Below, piece by piece: positions 8,560 through 17,267 of a DNA stretch of 64,000 bases. This DNA is from Halomonas binhaiensis (GTDB lineage Bacteria; Pseudomonadota; Gammaproteobacteria; Pseudomonadales; Halomonadaceae), in assembly GCF_008329985.2 (NCBI RefSeq), contig NZ_CP038437.2, forward strand, positions 3,658,001 through 3,722,000, read 5' to 3'. The notes below the pieces were generated by a model. The model saw only the letters and a list, made by a program, of their open reading frames with translations. It did no database searches and was not told where the DNA came from. Position 1 is the stretch's first letter. Every line of letters begins with the position of its first letter. The translations under genes were made by a program, and so were the position numbers.

Positions 8560-9521
8560 CACGGGCGCTGCTTGTCCTGAATGTCTGCCCCGACCTCTTC
8601 GTAATAGCGCAATGCGCCCTCATGGAAAGGAATGGGCGTGGAAGCCGTGGAGAATTCCACCGTGGTGTCATTGGCAGCCGGATGAATGGCAATCAGCTCA
8701 TCGGTTTTCTCGAACAGCATCTTGGTCAGTTGATAGGCCAGCTCATCATCCATCTCGCTGCTGGTAATCAGTACATTGGGGATGCTGATTGTCTGTACCG
8801 GCTCGTCCATTCCCTCGTACAGATTCGCCTTGAGTTCGTAAGCAGCAAACACCGGCTCGTCTTTCTGGGCATTGGCAATCTCTTCATCACTCAAGCCAAT
8901 CAGACGCACATCGTTGGTGGTGGCCAGGTTGAGAATCGAGCTGGTGGGCGGCCCTACACTCCAGAAACCCGCATCGATATCACCATTGCGCAGGGCATCA
9001 GCAGTTTCGTTGAAGTTGAGGCGACGGGCGTCGAAGTCATCATAGGTGATGCCGTTCGACTCCAGCAGTGCCTTGGCATTGAGCTCAGTACCACTGCCTG
9101 GCGCCCCCACGGATACAACCTTGCCCTTGAGGTCTTCCAGAGACTCGATATCAGAGTCGGCCATGGTCACGATCTGCACCGCATTGGGGTAGACCGAGGC
9201 AATCGCACGAATGTTATCCAGCTCACGCCCTTCGAAGGCACCCGTGCCGGTATAACCCTGGTAGACGGTATCAGCCAGGGCCAGAGCCAGGTCAGAGTCT
9301 CCTCGCCATACCAGGCCCATGTTTTCGACCGAGGCCCCTGTAACTTCTGCCACTGCATCATAGCCGTCGATGTGTTTCTTGATCATCTCGGCAAGACCAC
9401 CCCCAATGGGGTAATAGGTACCGCCAGTACCACCGGTGGCAACAGACAACTGTTGCTGAGCAACCGCAGCCTGGGCTCCGATCAACAGCGATGCAGCCAA
9501 GGCCAGCTTCATGGCTCGCAT
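8559..9521 (-). CDS. TAXI-family TRAP transporter solute-binding protein
   Basis: The product is 320 residues with a cleavable signal peptide (MRAMKLALAASLLIGAQ, cleavage near AAVAQ). The TAXI-type start of the mature domain follows (LSVATGGTGGTYYPIGGGLAE, split here by function), which is the ligand-binding loop. Later segments such as VSVGAPGSGTELNAKALLE and DAGFWSVGPPTSSI match the family. It would bind a small organic acid in the periplasm and pass it to the fused permease. The ATG at 9521 has GGAGGA seven bases upstream. It is the first gene of the three-gene operon. The ligand cannot be told from sequence. Confidence 0.92.
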   Translation of the reverse strand: MRAMKLALAASLLIGAQAAVAQQQLSVATGGTGGTYYPIGGGLAEMIKKHIDGYDAVAEVTGASVENMGLVWRGDSDLALALADTVYQGYTGTGAFEGRELDNIRAIASVYPNAVQIVTMADSDIESLEDLKGKVVSVGAPGSGTELNAKALLESNGITYDDFDARRLNFNETADALRNGDIDAGFWSVGPPTSSILNLATTNDVRLIGLSDEEIANAQKDEPVFAAYELKANLYEGMDEPVQTISIPNVLITSSEMDDELAYQLTKMLFEKTDELIAIHPAANDTTVEFSTASTPIPFHEGALRYYEEVGADIQDKQRP

Positions 9522-9733
9522 GACATTCCTCCATGCCTCATGGGCATTTGTTGTTAGTAAGAGATGACCACCTATGCATAGACGCACCTGTGCAAACTAG
9601 CAACGGGGGGTTCACCTTGCAAAGGGTTTCATTGCGCAGTTTTTTCAACACATTATCAATCCGCACAAAGTCTTAGGTGAACGGTCAGCACATGCTACAC
9701 AAGCTTTTTTACATCACGCTGACATCGCATGAT

Positions 9734-10930
9734 TCATTTTTCGACCAGACTCTTCACCTTCTCCACGATATGCGCGCCAATCGGCAACGCCGAGGTAGCC
9801 GCCGGAGAAGGCGCGTTACCCACATTGACCGTGCGGGCCGTATTGACGAAGAGAAAGTCATCGATCAGTTTGCCATCCCGGGACACAGCCTGTGCCCTGA
9901 CACCGGCAGGATAAGGCTCGAGGTCTTCGACACTCAGACTCGGACAGTATTTGCGCACCTCATCGAGATAACCGCGCCGCGACAGAGAGTTCTTCATCTC
10001 GCGCATGCCAGGCTTGAGATGACGCCATAACACTTTGAGAATCCCCGGGTGCGTCAGCATGCCAGCTACATCGGGTGCGGAAACATGGGTCTTGCGATAG
10101 CCCTCCCGGGCCAGCGCCAGTACAGCATTGGGGCCTACCGTGACACTGCCGTCAATCATGCGGGTCAGATGCACCCCTAGAAATGGCATGGAAGGATCCG
10201 GTATCGGATAGATCAGGTGATTGACGATCTGGTTGTGACGCTCACCCAGACGGAAATATTCACCACGGAAGGGGCAGATGGTAAAGCCCGGTTTCTTCCC
10301 CAGCATGCGTATCATGCGGTCAGCCATCAGGCCTGCACAACTGATCAGATAACGCGTAGAGAACGTCTCGCAGGATGTCGTTACCACGACTTCCTGGCGA
10401 CGTTCCTCCAGGGCCCGGACCTGATGATCATAGCGAATCGTACCTCCTAGACGCTGGAATTCATCGGCCATGGCCTGAGTGACCCGAGCATAATCCACGA
10501 TGCCACTGGATGGTACGAAGATCGCCCCCAATCCCGTGATATTGGGTTCACGCTCATGCAAGGCCTCGGCCTCCAGCCACTCGCGCTCGAGACCATTGGC
10601 CTCCGTGCGGACCCACAGCGCCCGCATGCGTTCCATCTCGACCTCATTGGTCGCCACCAGCAGCTTGCCACAGCTGTCGTAGGGGATAGCATGCTCATCA
10701 CAGAAAGCCTTGGTAGCACGGTTACCTTCCAGGCAGAAACGTGCCTTCAGGCTGCCCGGGGTGTAATAGACACCGGCATGAATCACGCCGCTATTGTGAC
10801 CCGTTTGATGGCGTGCAGGCCCTGCTTCCTTTTCCAATACCAGCATCCGCCTGTCTGGATAGACCTGCTGAAGCTGCATGGCGGTGGACATGCCAAGAAT
10901 GCCACCGCCTATGATGATGAAATCATACAT
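9734..10930 (-). CDS. lhgO: L-2-hydroxyglutarate dehydrogenase/oxidase
   Basis: The 398-residue FAD enzyme oxidises L-2-hydroxyglutarate to 2-oxoglutarate, a step in the glutarate/lysine branch. The protein opens with MYDFIIIGGGILGMSTA (dinucleotide-binding fold) and contains HQTGHNSGVIHAGVYYTPGSLKA near residues 40-62, characteristic of LhgO. PFRGEYFRL and the LGVHLTRMIDG segment follow. The frame is open to 11062, but the ATG at 10930 gives the standard N-terminus. It is not beside csiD or gab genes. The APC permease upstream is separated by a terminator, so a shared operon is unlikely. Confidence 0.93.
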   Translation of the reverse strand: MYDFIIIGGGILGMSTAMQLQQVYPDRRMLVLEKEAGPARHQTGHNSGVIHAGVYYTPGSLKARFCLEGNRATKAFCDEHAIPYDSCGKLLVATNEVEMERMRALWVRTEANGLEREWLEAEALHEREPNITGLGAIFVPSSGIVDYARVTQAMADEFQRLGGTIRYDHQVRALEERRQEVVVTTSCETFSTRYLISCAGLMADRMIRMLGKKPGFTICPFRGEYFRLGERHNQIVNHLIYPIPDPSMPFLGVHLTRMIDGSVTVGPNAVLALAREGYRKTHVSAPDVAGMLTHPGILKVLWRHLKPGMREMKNSLSRRGYLDEVRKYCPSLSVEDLEPYPAGVRAQAVSRDGKLIDDFLFVNTARTVNVGNAPSPAATSALPIGAHIVEKVKSLVEK

Positions 10931-11371
10931 TGCACATCTCATTGTCATTGTTGGCCAGTCCGGCATCGCCAGCCAGACCAGTCCTGAAACTATCGTCTTG
11001 CGTGCAGACGTCTTGCGCGCAGATACCACATGGCGAGGGGAAGCGAAGAATGCTCCAGCCACGAGTCATAACACACATGCCACCACTCAGGCGCGTATCT
11101 CGTGTGCTCATATCCTATTCTTCATCAATATCGATTCAGGCAAGGGCATTCATGATGTCCTTCCGCCAGCTTATTAGCTATATTTTCATAAAATATCTAC
11201 ATTTACAGTATCCATCAATAAAAAACCCGGACATTGCCAGGCTCTCGACTAAAGCATGAGGCCGCCTTTTGGCGGCCTCAATGAAACAAATGACAACGAT
11301 CGTCGCTCGCGTATAACGGGTAGGGTTCAACGAACAGGGCTCAATGATCGGGGTCAGCTGGCAGAGTGCCA
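10931..11371. other. 441-bp gap between lhgO and the APC permease gene
   Basis: No gene is supported here. The gap holds a 15-bp tandem duplication (10994-11008 and 11009-11023, one mismatch) that may lie near the lhgO promoter. It also holds an AT-rich stretch (about 11150-11230) and the terminator of the APC permease gene. Short open frames in this gap have no recognisable features. Confidence 0.6.
11257..11280 (-). terminator. Terminator of the APC permease gene
   Basis: A perfect 10-bp stem (11257-11266 with 11271-11280) with a TTTT loop lies about 90 bases past the stop codon of the permease gene. On the minus strand it is followed by TGCTTTAG, a weak U-tract. Confidence 0.65.
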
Positions 11372-12796
11372 CTAGGCAGCATCGCCACTCATCTCCCGAG
11401 CCATCTGCCGCTCACTATATTCCGTGCCGTACTTGAACCTTGACCATACGTAGAGCCCCAGCCCTACTGCCATCCATCCAGCAAACAGTAGCCATTCAAT
11501 CGGTTTCAGAGCGGATGGACTCCCGGGCAGATACAGGCCGATCATCCCCAGAGACAGCAGTACTGCCAGCCAGCCAACCAGGCGAGCATGACGGACACGG
11601 AAAGGCCGCTCCATTTGTGGCTCCTTGCTGCGCAAGATCAGGAAGGACAACGAGACAAACAGATAGGCAATGACAATGCCGAGCCCTCCAGCCACCACCA
11701 GCCAGACCATGGCCGAGCGTCCCAGTAGCGGTGCCAGACTGGAGATGACCCCGATCAGCAGGATGGCATTGACCGGAGTACGGTGCCGCGGATGCAGCTT
11801 ACCGAGGAAGGCAGGCAGCATACCGCAGTGCGCCAGCGCATAGAGTGCCCGGGAACCTCCGATATAAAAGGCATTCCAGCTGGTCAGGATACCGGCTATC
11901 CCCGCCAGCACCATCAGCTTGCCCGCCCAGGGCGCCTGGAATACGGCTTGCATGGCATCCGGCACGGCCAGGGAACTATTGGCCAGTTCGGAAGGATTCA
12001 GCATCAAGGAAGTACCAAGAATGATCAGGGCATACCAGAACACCGCCATGATCACCGAGATCATCAACACTCGCCCGATTTCACGGAATGGCAAGTTGAT
12101 CTCTTCGGCTGCCTGGGGGATGACATCAAAGCCGACAAACATGAACGGCACCATGATGATGACCAGCATGATGCCACCTGCCACACCATTCTCGCTGTGG
12201 AACAGCGGCTGCATGGTACCGAGCTCACCTTCGAACAGCGCTCCGCTGACAAACATCACCCCTACCACCAGTATCAACAGCGTCACGACTTTCTGTACCA
12301 GGGCCGCAGTACGCACCCCGACATAATTGATCAACATCATGATCAGGGATCCCGCAACTCCTACGGCAACCCAGGTGGCCTTGACATCCCAATCTGCCAG
12401 TGTCCAGAGATGACCAACAGCATAGGAGGGGAACAGGTACTCGACGACGGTGGGCAAGGCCACGGCTTCAAAGGCCACGACGCTGATGTACCCCAGTACA
12501 ATCGACCACGTACACAGGAAGGAGGCAAAATGCCCCATGGCCCGATAGCTGTAGACATGTTCACCGCCGACCTGGGGCATGGCCGACGCTAATTCAGCAT
12601 AGGTCAGCCCTACCAACACAATCACCAGGCCGCCCAGGACAAAAGCAGCGATAGCGCCAAGGCTTCCAGCAGAGGTGATCCAGCTACCGGTCATGACAAT
12701 CCAGCCCCAACCGATCATTGCCCCAAAGGCCAGCGCCAGGACATCCTTGCGGGCCAGTACCCGGTGGAGTTCGGCTCCCGTGGTGGAGTCGCTCAT
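11372..12796 (-). CDS. APC-superfamily amino acid permease
   Basis: The product is 474 residues with about 12 hydrophobic helices. The first helix carries ALAFGAMIGWGWIVMTG (residues ~20-36), which matches the unwound substrate-binding helix of APC transporters. An EEINLPFREIG segment follows helix 6, another family feature. It would import an amino acid or amine by cation symport. The start at 12796 follows GAGGAG. It is monocistronic, with a long 348-bp upstream gap and its own terminator. The substrate cannot be named, and its position upstream of lhgO is not strong evidence for lysine or glutamate. Confidence 0.88.
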   Translation of the reverse strand: MSDSTTGAELHRVLARKDVLALAFGAMIGWGWIVMTGSWITSAGSLGAIAAFVLGGLVIVLVGLTYAELASAMPQVGGEHVYSYRAMGHFASFLCTWSIVLGYISVVAFEAVALPTVVEYLFPSYAVGHLWTLADWDVKATWVAVGVAGSLIMMLINYVGVRTAALVQKVVTLLILVVGVMFVSGALFEGELGTMQPLFHSENGVAGGIMLVIIMVPFMFVGFDVIPQAAEEINLPFREIGRVLMISVIMAVFWYALIILGTSLMLNPSELANSSLAVPDAMQAVFQAPWAGKLMVLAGIAGILTSWNAFYIGGSRALYALAHCGMLPAFLGKLHPRHRTPVNAILLIGVISSLAPLLGRSAMVWLVVAGGLGIVIAYLFVSLSFLILRSKEPQMERPFRVRHARLVGWLAVLLSLGMIGLYLPGSPSALKPIEWLLFAGWMAVGLGLYVWSRFKYGTEYSERQMAREMSGDAA

Positions 12797-13144
12797 GGCA
12801 ACATCTCCTCGTTTAAGGCCGCACGCTGAAGGCAGGATACGACCGTTGTTTTTATTAGCTTATCGTCGAAAATATCACACAAGATATCGAGAGCAATACC
12901 TTGGATACCTTTTTGAACCGCAAAATCTAAATGGTCTAGATCACACTTCAGACCATATTAGTCAGCAAAGCCAATGAATCGAGTCATCGGTGATATCTAG
13001 CGAGATCCCTATGAAGAAACCAGAACAATGCTCAGCACCGCGTAGCACATTCCTGCCTATCTGCGCCATCGATACTACGGAGGACTAGCGAAACTCGTTT
13101 AAAGGTTGCATGCTGTACGTGTCACCCCTACACAATGGAGCATC
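12797..13144. other. 348-bp divergent intergenic region
   Basis: This gap separates the minus-strand APC permease gene from the plus-strand small HTH gene and must hold both promoters. It is AT-rich at about 12840-12960, with a GGTCTAGATC...CAGACC near-dyad around 12932-12954. No coding sequence or RNA gene is supported. Confidence 0.5.
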
Positions 13145-13456
13145 ATGAGTACCGCACATTCCTCGTCTCGAGAAGCCGATAACAACGAACCTCCTCCTCG
13201 ACGATGCCCTGACATCGATACCAGAAGCGATGTAAAGGATGATGTAAGGGACTTAGAACAGCGCACACGCCTGATGCGCATCGTGACACGGCTCATCGCA
13301 GTATCGGATCTTGGTAGCCGTGAGATCGCCCGCCGTGCAGGCCTTCCCATGCAGAAGATGAGCGACCTTCTGTCTGGACGTCTGGAACACTTCAGCTACG
13401 ACGAGCTGCGCTCCATCCGTCGTATCATTGACGAGGGACAACTCTCGACCTCCTGA
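13145..13456 (+). CDS. Small solitary helix-turn-helix protein
   Basis: The product is 103 residues. After a polar, proline-rich N-terminus (about 40 residues), it carries an XRE / HigA2-like helix-turn-helix. This contains LGSREIARRAGLPMQKMSDLLSGRL near residues 60-84 (given as key residues of the two helices), then FSYDELRSIRRII. It resembles the antitoxin-type HTH used in HigA2-like proteins, but no toxin gene lies next to it. It may be a stand-alone regulator. The chosen ATG at 13145 is the internal start; an upstream ATG at 13106 is also open. The family call is moderate and the function unknown. Confidence 0.65.
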   Translation: MSTAHSSSREADNNEPPPRRCPDIDTRSDVKDDVRDLEQRTRLMRIVTRLIAVSDLGSREIARRAGLPMQKMSDLLSGRLEHFSYDELRSIRRIIDEGQLSTS

Positions 13457-13643
13457 TCCACGTTCCTCAACGACATCCACTACCCAGTTTCCCTTCCCAG
13501 CGCTCTGGCTTTGCCTGGAGCGCTGGGAATCGTCGTGCACGCTTTCTATTCTTTTCCCGGCAACAAGCACATTGACCAGGAAACTAAGCATGACTTATGT
13601 GATCGAAGCCATAAGTCCATGCCTGTAAAGGAGTATGTATTCT

Positions 13644-14309
13644 ATGCGCCGCGTCATATCCGCCCTGCTGATGTGCATTCCCTTATCTGCTCTGGCCGAT
13701 GGCCAGGCGTCACTGATTGATGGCAAGGGCGACCCTTCCAGCGCTGTCGAAGTACGCTGGGCCGGAGACCAGATGCGGGTCGATTTTCCCCGACATGCAT
13801 CAAAGGGTTACCTCCTGATGCAAGGCAATAATGGTTACCTGGTCACTAATATTTCAGGCCAGCCCCTGGCTCTGGATATTCGCGATGCACAGGCTCTTGC
13901 AGGACAGCTTGGTTCCGACAAGGCTGCCAGCCTGAGCAGTTACCAGGCCCGAAGCGTATCCGCGCTGAGCCCCACTGGTGCAAGTGAAGTCGTCGCGGGT
14001 ATCCAGGGCCAGGTCTATCGCCTGGACTGGGTAACTCAGGAAGGAGAAAACCGTCAGGATCAACTGGTATTGAGCGATGCGCCTGAAGCGCAGGAGCTAT
14101 TGACCATGTTCGACCGCTATCAGACCAACCTGACAGGTCATGCCGACCCTGTGGCCGCCATGCTGCGTGAACGGGGCCTGGGCATCCTGCGCTTCGGAGA
14201 CAAGTTCCAGGTGGCATCCTTGTCATCCACCACTCCCGACACATCACTGTTCGCCATGCCAGCCAAGAGCGGCGGACTTAACGACCTGCTGAAATCAATG
14301 ATCCAGTAA
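13644..14309 (+). CDS. Exported protein of unknown function
   Basis: The product is 221 residues with a clear signal peptide (MRRVISALLMCIPLSALADG, cleavage near ALA-DG). The mature part is beta-rich and soluble with no cysteines or transmembrane helices. The segment GYLVTNISGQPLALDIRDA and a later GQVYRLDW repeat-like strand are the main patterns. I do not recognise the family with confidence. The ATG at 13644 has AGGAG ten bases upstream; the ATG at 13635 is too close to it. It is followed by a strong terminator and probably transcribed alone. Confidence 0.7.
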   Translation: MRRVISALLMCIPLSALADGQASLIDGKGDPSSAVEVRWAGDQMRVDFPRHASKGYLLMQGNNGYLVTNISGQPLALDIRDAQALAGQLGSDKAASLSSYQARSVSALSPTGASEVVAGIQGQVYRLDWVTQEGENRQDQLVLSDAPEAQELLTMFDRYQTNLTGHADPVAAMLRERGLGILRFGDKFQVASLSSTTPDTSLFAMPAKSGGLNDLLKSMIQ

Positions 14310-14414
14310 TGGATACCGCGTCTACAGGACTACCGATAAGCATCATGGCTGCGGCAGAGCTTATAGGGTGTCAGTAGATCGTAGATTTATGTAGAGCCTC
14401 AGTAGAGCATGGTA

Positions 14415-14452
14415 AAAGGCCCGCCTTCTGCAACAAACAGAGGCGGGCCTTT
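14415..14452. terminator. Bidirectional terminator between convergent genes
   Basis: A 12-bp perfect stem (14415-14426 with 14441-14452) with a 14-base loop is flanked by A and T runs. It lies between the unknown exported protein gene and the 3' end of mmsA, and can end both. Confidence 0.8.
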
Positions 14453-14480
14453 GGCACGTCAGCAAGCCTTCAGCAGGCAT

Positions 14481-15980
14481 CTAGCCAAGCGAAATCGTGC
14501 TATTGATGCCACTGGATACATTTTCCGGCTCAAACCAGCGCGAGGTGACTGTCTTGGTCTGGGTCCAGAAGGAAATTGCCTGCTTGCCGTTGGGCCCCAG
14601 GTCGCCCAGCTTCGAGCCTCGTGACCCCGTAAAGCTGAAGTAGGCCACGGGTACTGGAATCGGGACATTGATCCCCACCTGCCCGACATCAACATCACAT
14701 TCGAAGCGGCGTGCCACCCAACCGGAATTAGTGAAGATGGAAGTACCATTGCCATTGGGATTGGCATTGATGAAGGCAATTGCATCATCCAGAGTATCGA
14801 CCTCTACCACGCACAGTACCGGGCCGAAGATCTCCTCATGATAGATGCGCATTTCAGCCTTCACACCGGCAAATAGCGTCGGCCCAATGAAATTGCCGTC
14901 AGGATATCCTGCTACCGTCACGCCTCGGCCATCGACCAGCAAACGTGCTCCCTCCTGTTCACCGCTGGCAATCAACTCCTCCACTCGGGCCTTGGCTGCC
15001 GGGGAAACCAATGGCCCCAGGTCCGCTGAGCGCTCGCTGCCGGGCCCTACCTTCATGTTGCGAGCCCCTTCGGCAATGTCATCCAGCCACTGACGGGCTT
15101 CCCCCACCAGGACCACGACTGAATTCGCCATGCAACGCTGACCCGCGGCACCAAAAGCCGAGCCCAGCAGATTATTGATGGCTTGGCTGCGGTTGGCATC
15201 AGGCATGATGACGCAATGGTTCTTTGCCCCCATCATCGCCTGTGCACGCTTGCCGGCATCACTGGCACGACGATACAGCTGTGTACCCACCGCCGTGGAA
15301 CCAATGAAGGACATGGCCTTGATATCCGGGTGTTCGCATAGCCGATTGGCAACTTCCGGGCCTCCGTGCACCACATTCAACACCCCCGCTGGGACGCCAG
15401 CCTCGAGTGCCAGTTGCGCCAGACGCATGGATGAGCTCGGATCCTGCTCGGAAGGTTTCAGCACAAAGGTATTGCCGGTCGCAATGGCCAGCGGAAACAT
15501 GAAGCAAGGCAGCATGACAGGAAAATTGAACGCCGTGATCCCCGCTCCCACGCCTAGCGGCTGGTTAAGCGTATAGACGTCCACTTCGTTCGCCGCATTT
15601 TCCGCGACTTCACCCAACTGCAGTGACGTAATGGAACAGGCGTGTTCGACAACCTCGAGGCCACGCCCCACCTCGCCTTCGGCATCAGGTAGCGTCTTTC
15701 CGTGTTCCTCGGTGATCAATGCAGCCAGCTCGGCGGTATGCTCACGCATCAACGCCTGAAACTTGAGCATGATGCGCATGCGCTTGCTCAGGGGAGTCTT
15801 GCGCCAGGAAGCAAAGGCGGTCTTGGCACTGGCCACGGCTCGGTCGACTTCCTCCAGCGTACAGAAAGGCACCCTGGCCACCACTTCCTGGGTAGCAGGA
15901 TTGACCACATCGCGCCAGTTACCGCTCTGGGATGCGACGGGTTCACCGTCGATAAGCATGGAAATTTCACGAATGGACAT
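14481..15980 (-). CDS. mmsA: Methylmalonate-semialdehyde dehydrogenase (CoA-acylating)
   Basis: The 499-residue NAD enzyme turns (methyl)malonate semialdehyde into propionyl- or acetyl-CoA in valine and inositol/beta-alanine breakdown. ITAFNFPVMLPCFMFPLA near residues 145-162 and the catalytic-cysteine segment GQRCMANSVVV near 285 are specific for MmsA. The C-terminal YFSFTGSRGSKLGDLGP also matches. The start follows AGGAG. There is no mmsB partner beside it. A LysR gene is divergent, with repeated motif copies between, so it is probably the regulator of mmsA. Confidence 0.94.
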   Translation of the reverse strand: MSIREISMLIDGEPVASQSGNWRDVVNPATQEVVARVPFCTLEEVDRAVASAKTAFASWRKTPLSKRMRIMLKFQALMREHTAELAALITEEHGKTLPDAEGEVGRGLEVVEHACSITSLQLGEVAENAANEVDVYTLNQPLGVGAGITAFNFPVMLPCFMFPLAIATGNTFVLKPSEQDPSSSMRLAQLALEAGVPAGVLNVVHGGPEVANRLCEHPDIKAMSFIGSTAVGTQLYRRASDAGKRAQAMMGAKNHCVIMPDANRSQAINNLLGSAFGAAGQRCMANSVVVLVGEARQWLDDIAEGARNMKVGPGSERSADLGPLVSPAAKARVEELIASGEQEGARLLVDGRGVTVAGYPDGNFIGPTLFAGVKAEMRIYHEEIFGPVLCVVEVDTLDDAIAFINANPNGNGTSIFTNSGWVARRFECDVDVGQVGINVPIPVPVAYFSFTGSRGSKLGDLGPNGKQAISFWTQTKTVTSRWFEPENVSSGINSTISLG

Positions 15981-15996
15981 GAGCGTACTCCTATTT

Positions 15997-16122
15997 ATCT
16001 TTATAGATACATGTCTTTATAGAGGCATGTCGTTATAGCAATACGTTGCACAGAGGCAGCTGTAGAGGGTCGTTTGCCGAAATGCCTCAACCAATGTCTT
16101 TGATAGCCAATGCCTTTGATAG
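15997..16122. promoter_or_regulatory. Iterated 12-13-bp motif in the mmsA / LysR divergent promoter
   Basis: Five related copies of a motif near ATGTCTTTGATAG lie between mmsA and the LysR gene: 15997-16006 (partial), 16011-16022, 16027-16038, 16094-16106 and 16110-16122. They sit in two tandem blocks with a 16-bp period (15999-16046, three units; 16091-16122, two units). They are directly repeated, in the same orientation, and could be binding sites for the LysR product or another regulator, or simple duplications. Confidence 0.5.
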
Positions 16123-16226
16123 AAAGATAGCCACAGGTCGGATGGTCAAACAATCAGCATGCAGGCACATTGATTGTGCATAAATGCACAACAACACCCT
16201 TTCCATGCCCCCAGGAGGACAGCCCC

Positions 16227-17168
16227 TTGCTCGACTGGCAGGATCTGCAGATATTTCTCGAGGTCACACGCCACCCCAGGCTTGCAGATGCTGCCCGGCG
16301 ACTGGGACTGGACCACTCCACACTGTCGCGGCGCACTCGGCGCTTCGAGCAAAAGCTCAATACTCAGTTGTTCGAACGCAGCACTCATGGCTATCGCCTG
16401 ACAGAGGCTGGTGCACAATTGCGTGCTCATGCCGAGCAGATGGCGCGCCATGCCAGCGACGCTGTCGAGAGCCTGAGTGACCAGAACCTGCGCCTGGATG
16501 GCCAGATTCGGCTCGGTGTCACTGAAGGTTTCGGTACCTGGGTCATCGCCCCACTGCTCTCGGCATTCTGTCAACGTCATCCAGGCGTCACCCTTGACCT
16601 GCTGACCCTGCCGCGCGTTGTCAGTCTGAGTCGCCACGAGGCCGATCTCGCCATTACCATCGAGCGCCCCAGCAATCCTGGAATGGTGGTTGCCAGCTTG
16701 TGTCGGTATCGACTCAGGCTATATGCCAGTGACACTTATGCCAGGCGCTACGGCTTGCCTCAGCATCTGGATCAATTGGCCCGGCACCGCCTGGTCGGTT
16801 ATGTCGATGATTTGCTGTTCAGTGACCAGCTCAATTACTTGGACCCCTTATTGGCAACGGAGATCCAGGGCGATGAACAGCCTCATTTCGCCCTGCGCAG
16901 TACCAGCGTGACGACGCAGTTCACAGCGACCTTGAGCGGGACAGGACTCGGTATACTGCCTTGTTTCATGGCAGCTGAACGGAAGTCACTATCGGCGTTA
17001 CTGGAGCAGGAAGTAGACATCGTACGCCAGTTCTGGATTACCGCTCGCCAGGAACAGCGCCAGCTGACCCGGGTACGCTTGCTATGGGATTTCCTGCGCG
17101 AGGCGCTGGAACTCAACCAGGCCTTCCTGATGGGCGAGGACGACCAGTTGATCATTCCTCCAGTGTAG
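16227..17168 (+). CDS. LysR-family transcriptional regulator
   Basis: The product is about 313 residues with an N-terminal helix-turn-helix (DLQIFLEVTRHPRLADAARRLG near residues 5-26, HSTLSRRTRRFE next). A LysR effector-binding domain follows to the C-terminus. I chose the TTG at 16227 because AGGAGG stands ten bases before it and it gives the usual short N-terminus (LLDWQDLQIF). The ATG at 16170 would add 19 residues without a ribosome site. It is divergent from mmsA and probably controls it, by inference from arrangement. The inducer is unknown. Confidence 0.82.
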   Translation: MLDWQDLQIFLEVTRHPRLADAARRLGLDHSTLSRRTRRFEQKLNTQLFERSTHGYRLTEAGAQLRAHAEQMARHASDAVESLSDQNLRLDGQIRLGVTEGFGTWVIAPLLSAFCQRHPGVTLDLLTLPRVVSLSRHEADLAITIERPSNPGMVVASLCRYRLRLYASDTYARRYGLPQHLDQLARHRLVGYVDDLLFSDQLNYLDPLLATEIQGDEQPHFALRSTSVTTQFTATLSGTGLGILPCFMAAERKSLSALLEQEVDIVRQFWITARQEQRQLTRVRLLWDFLREALELNQAFLMGEDDQLIIPPV

Positions 17169-17198
17169 ACTCAGTCCCTATGAGCGATCACCCTGAAA

Positions 17199-17230
17199 CG
17201 CATCACCCCGCCTGTTGGCGGGGTGATGCG
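17199..17230. terminator. Terminator hairpin between convergent regulator genes
   Basis: A 14-bp stem (17199-17212 with 17217-17230) closed by a TGTT loop lies between the convergent LysR and response-regulator genes. No long T-run follows, but the position fits a shared terminator. Confidence 0.65.
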
Positions 17231-17267
17231 GCAATGAAATACACAAGGGTTCGAGCCAACTCGCAGC

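Noticed and set aside
9734..12796. lhgO and APC permease as one lysine-catabolism operon
   Set aside because: A 441-bp gap with a terminator separates them, and no csiD or gab genes are nearby.
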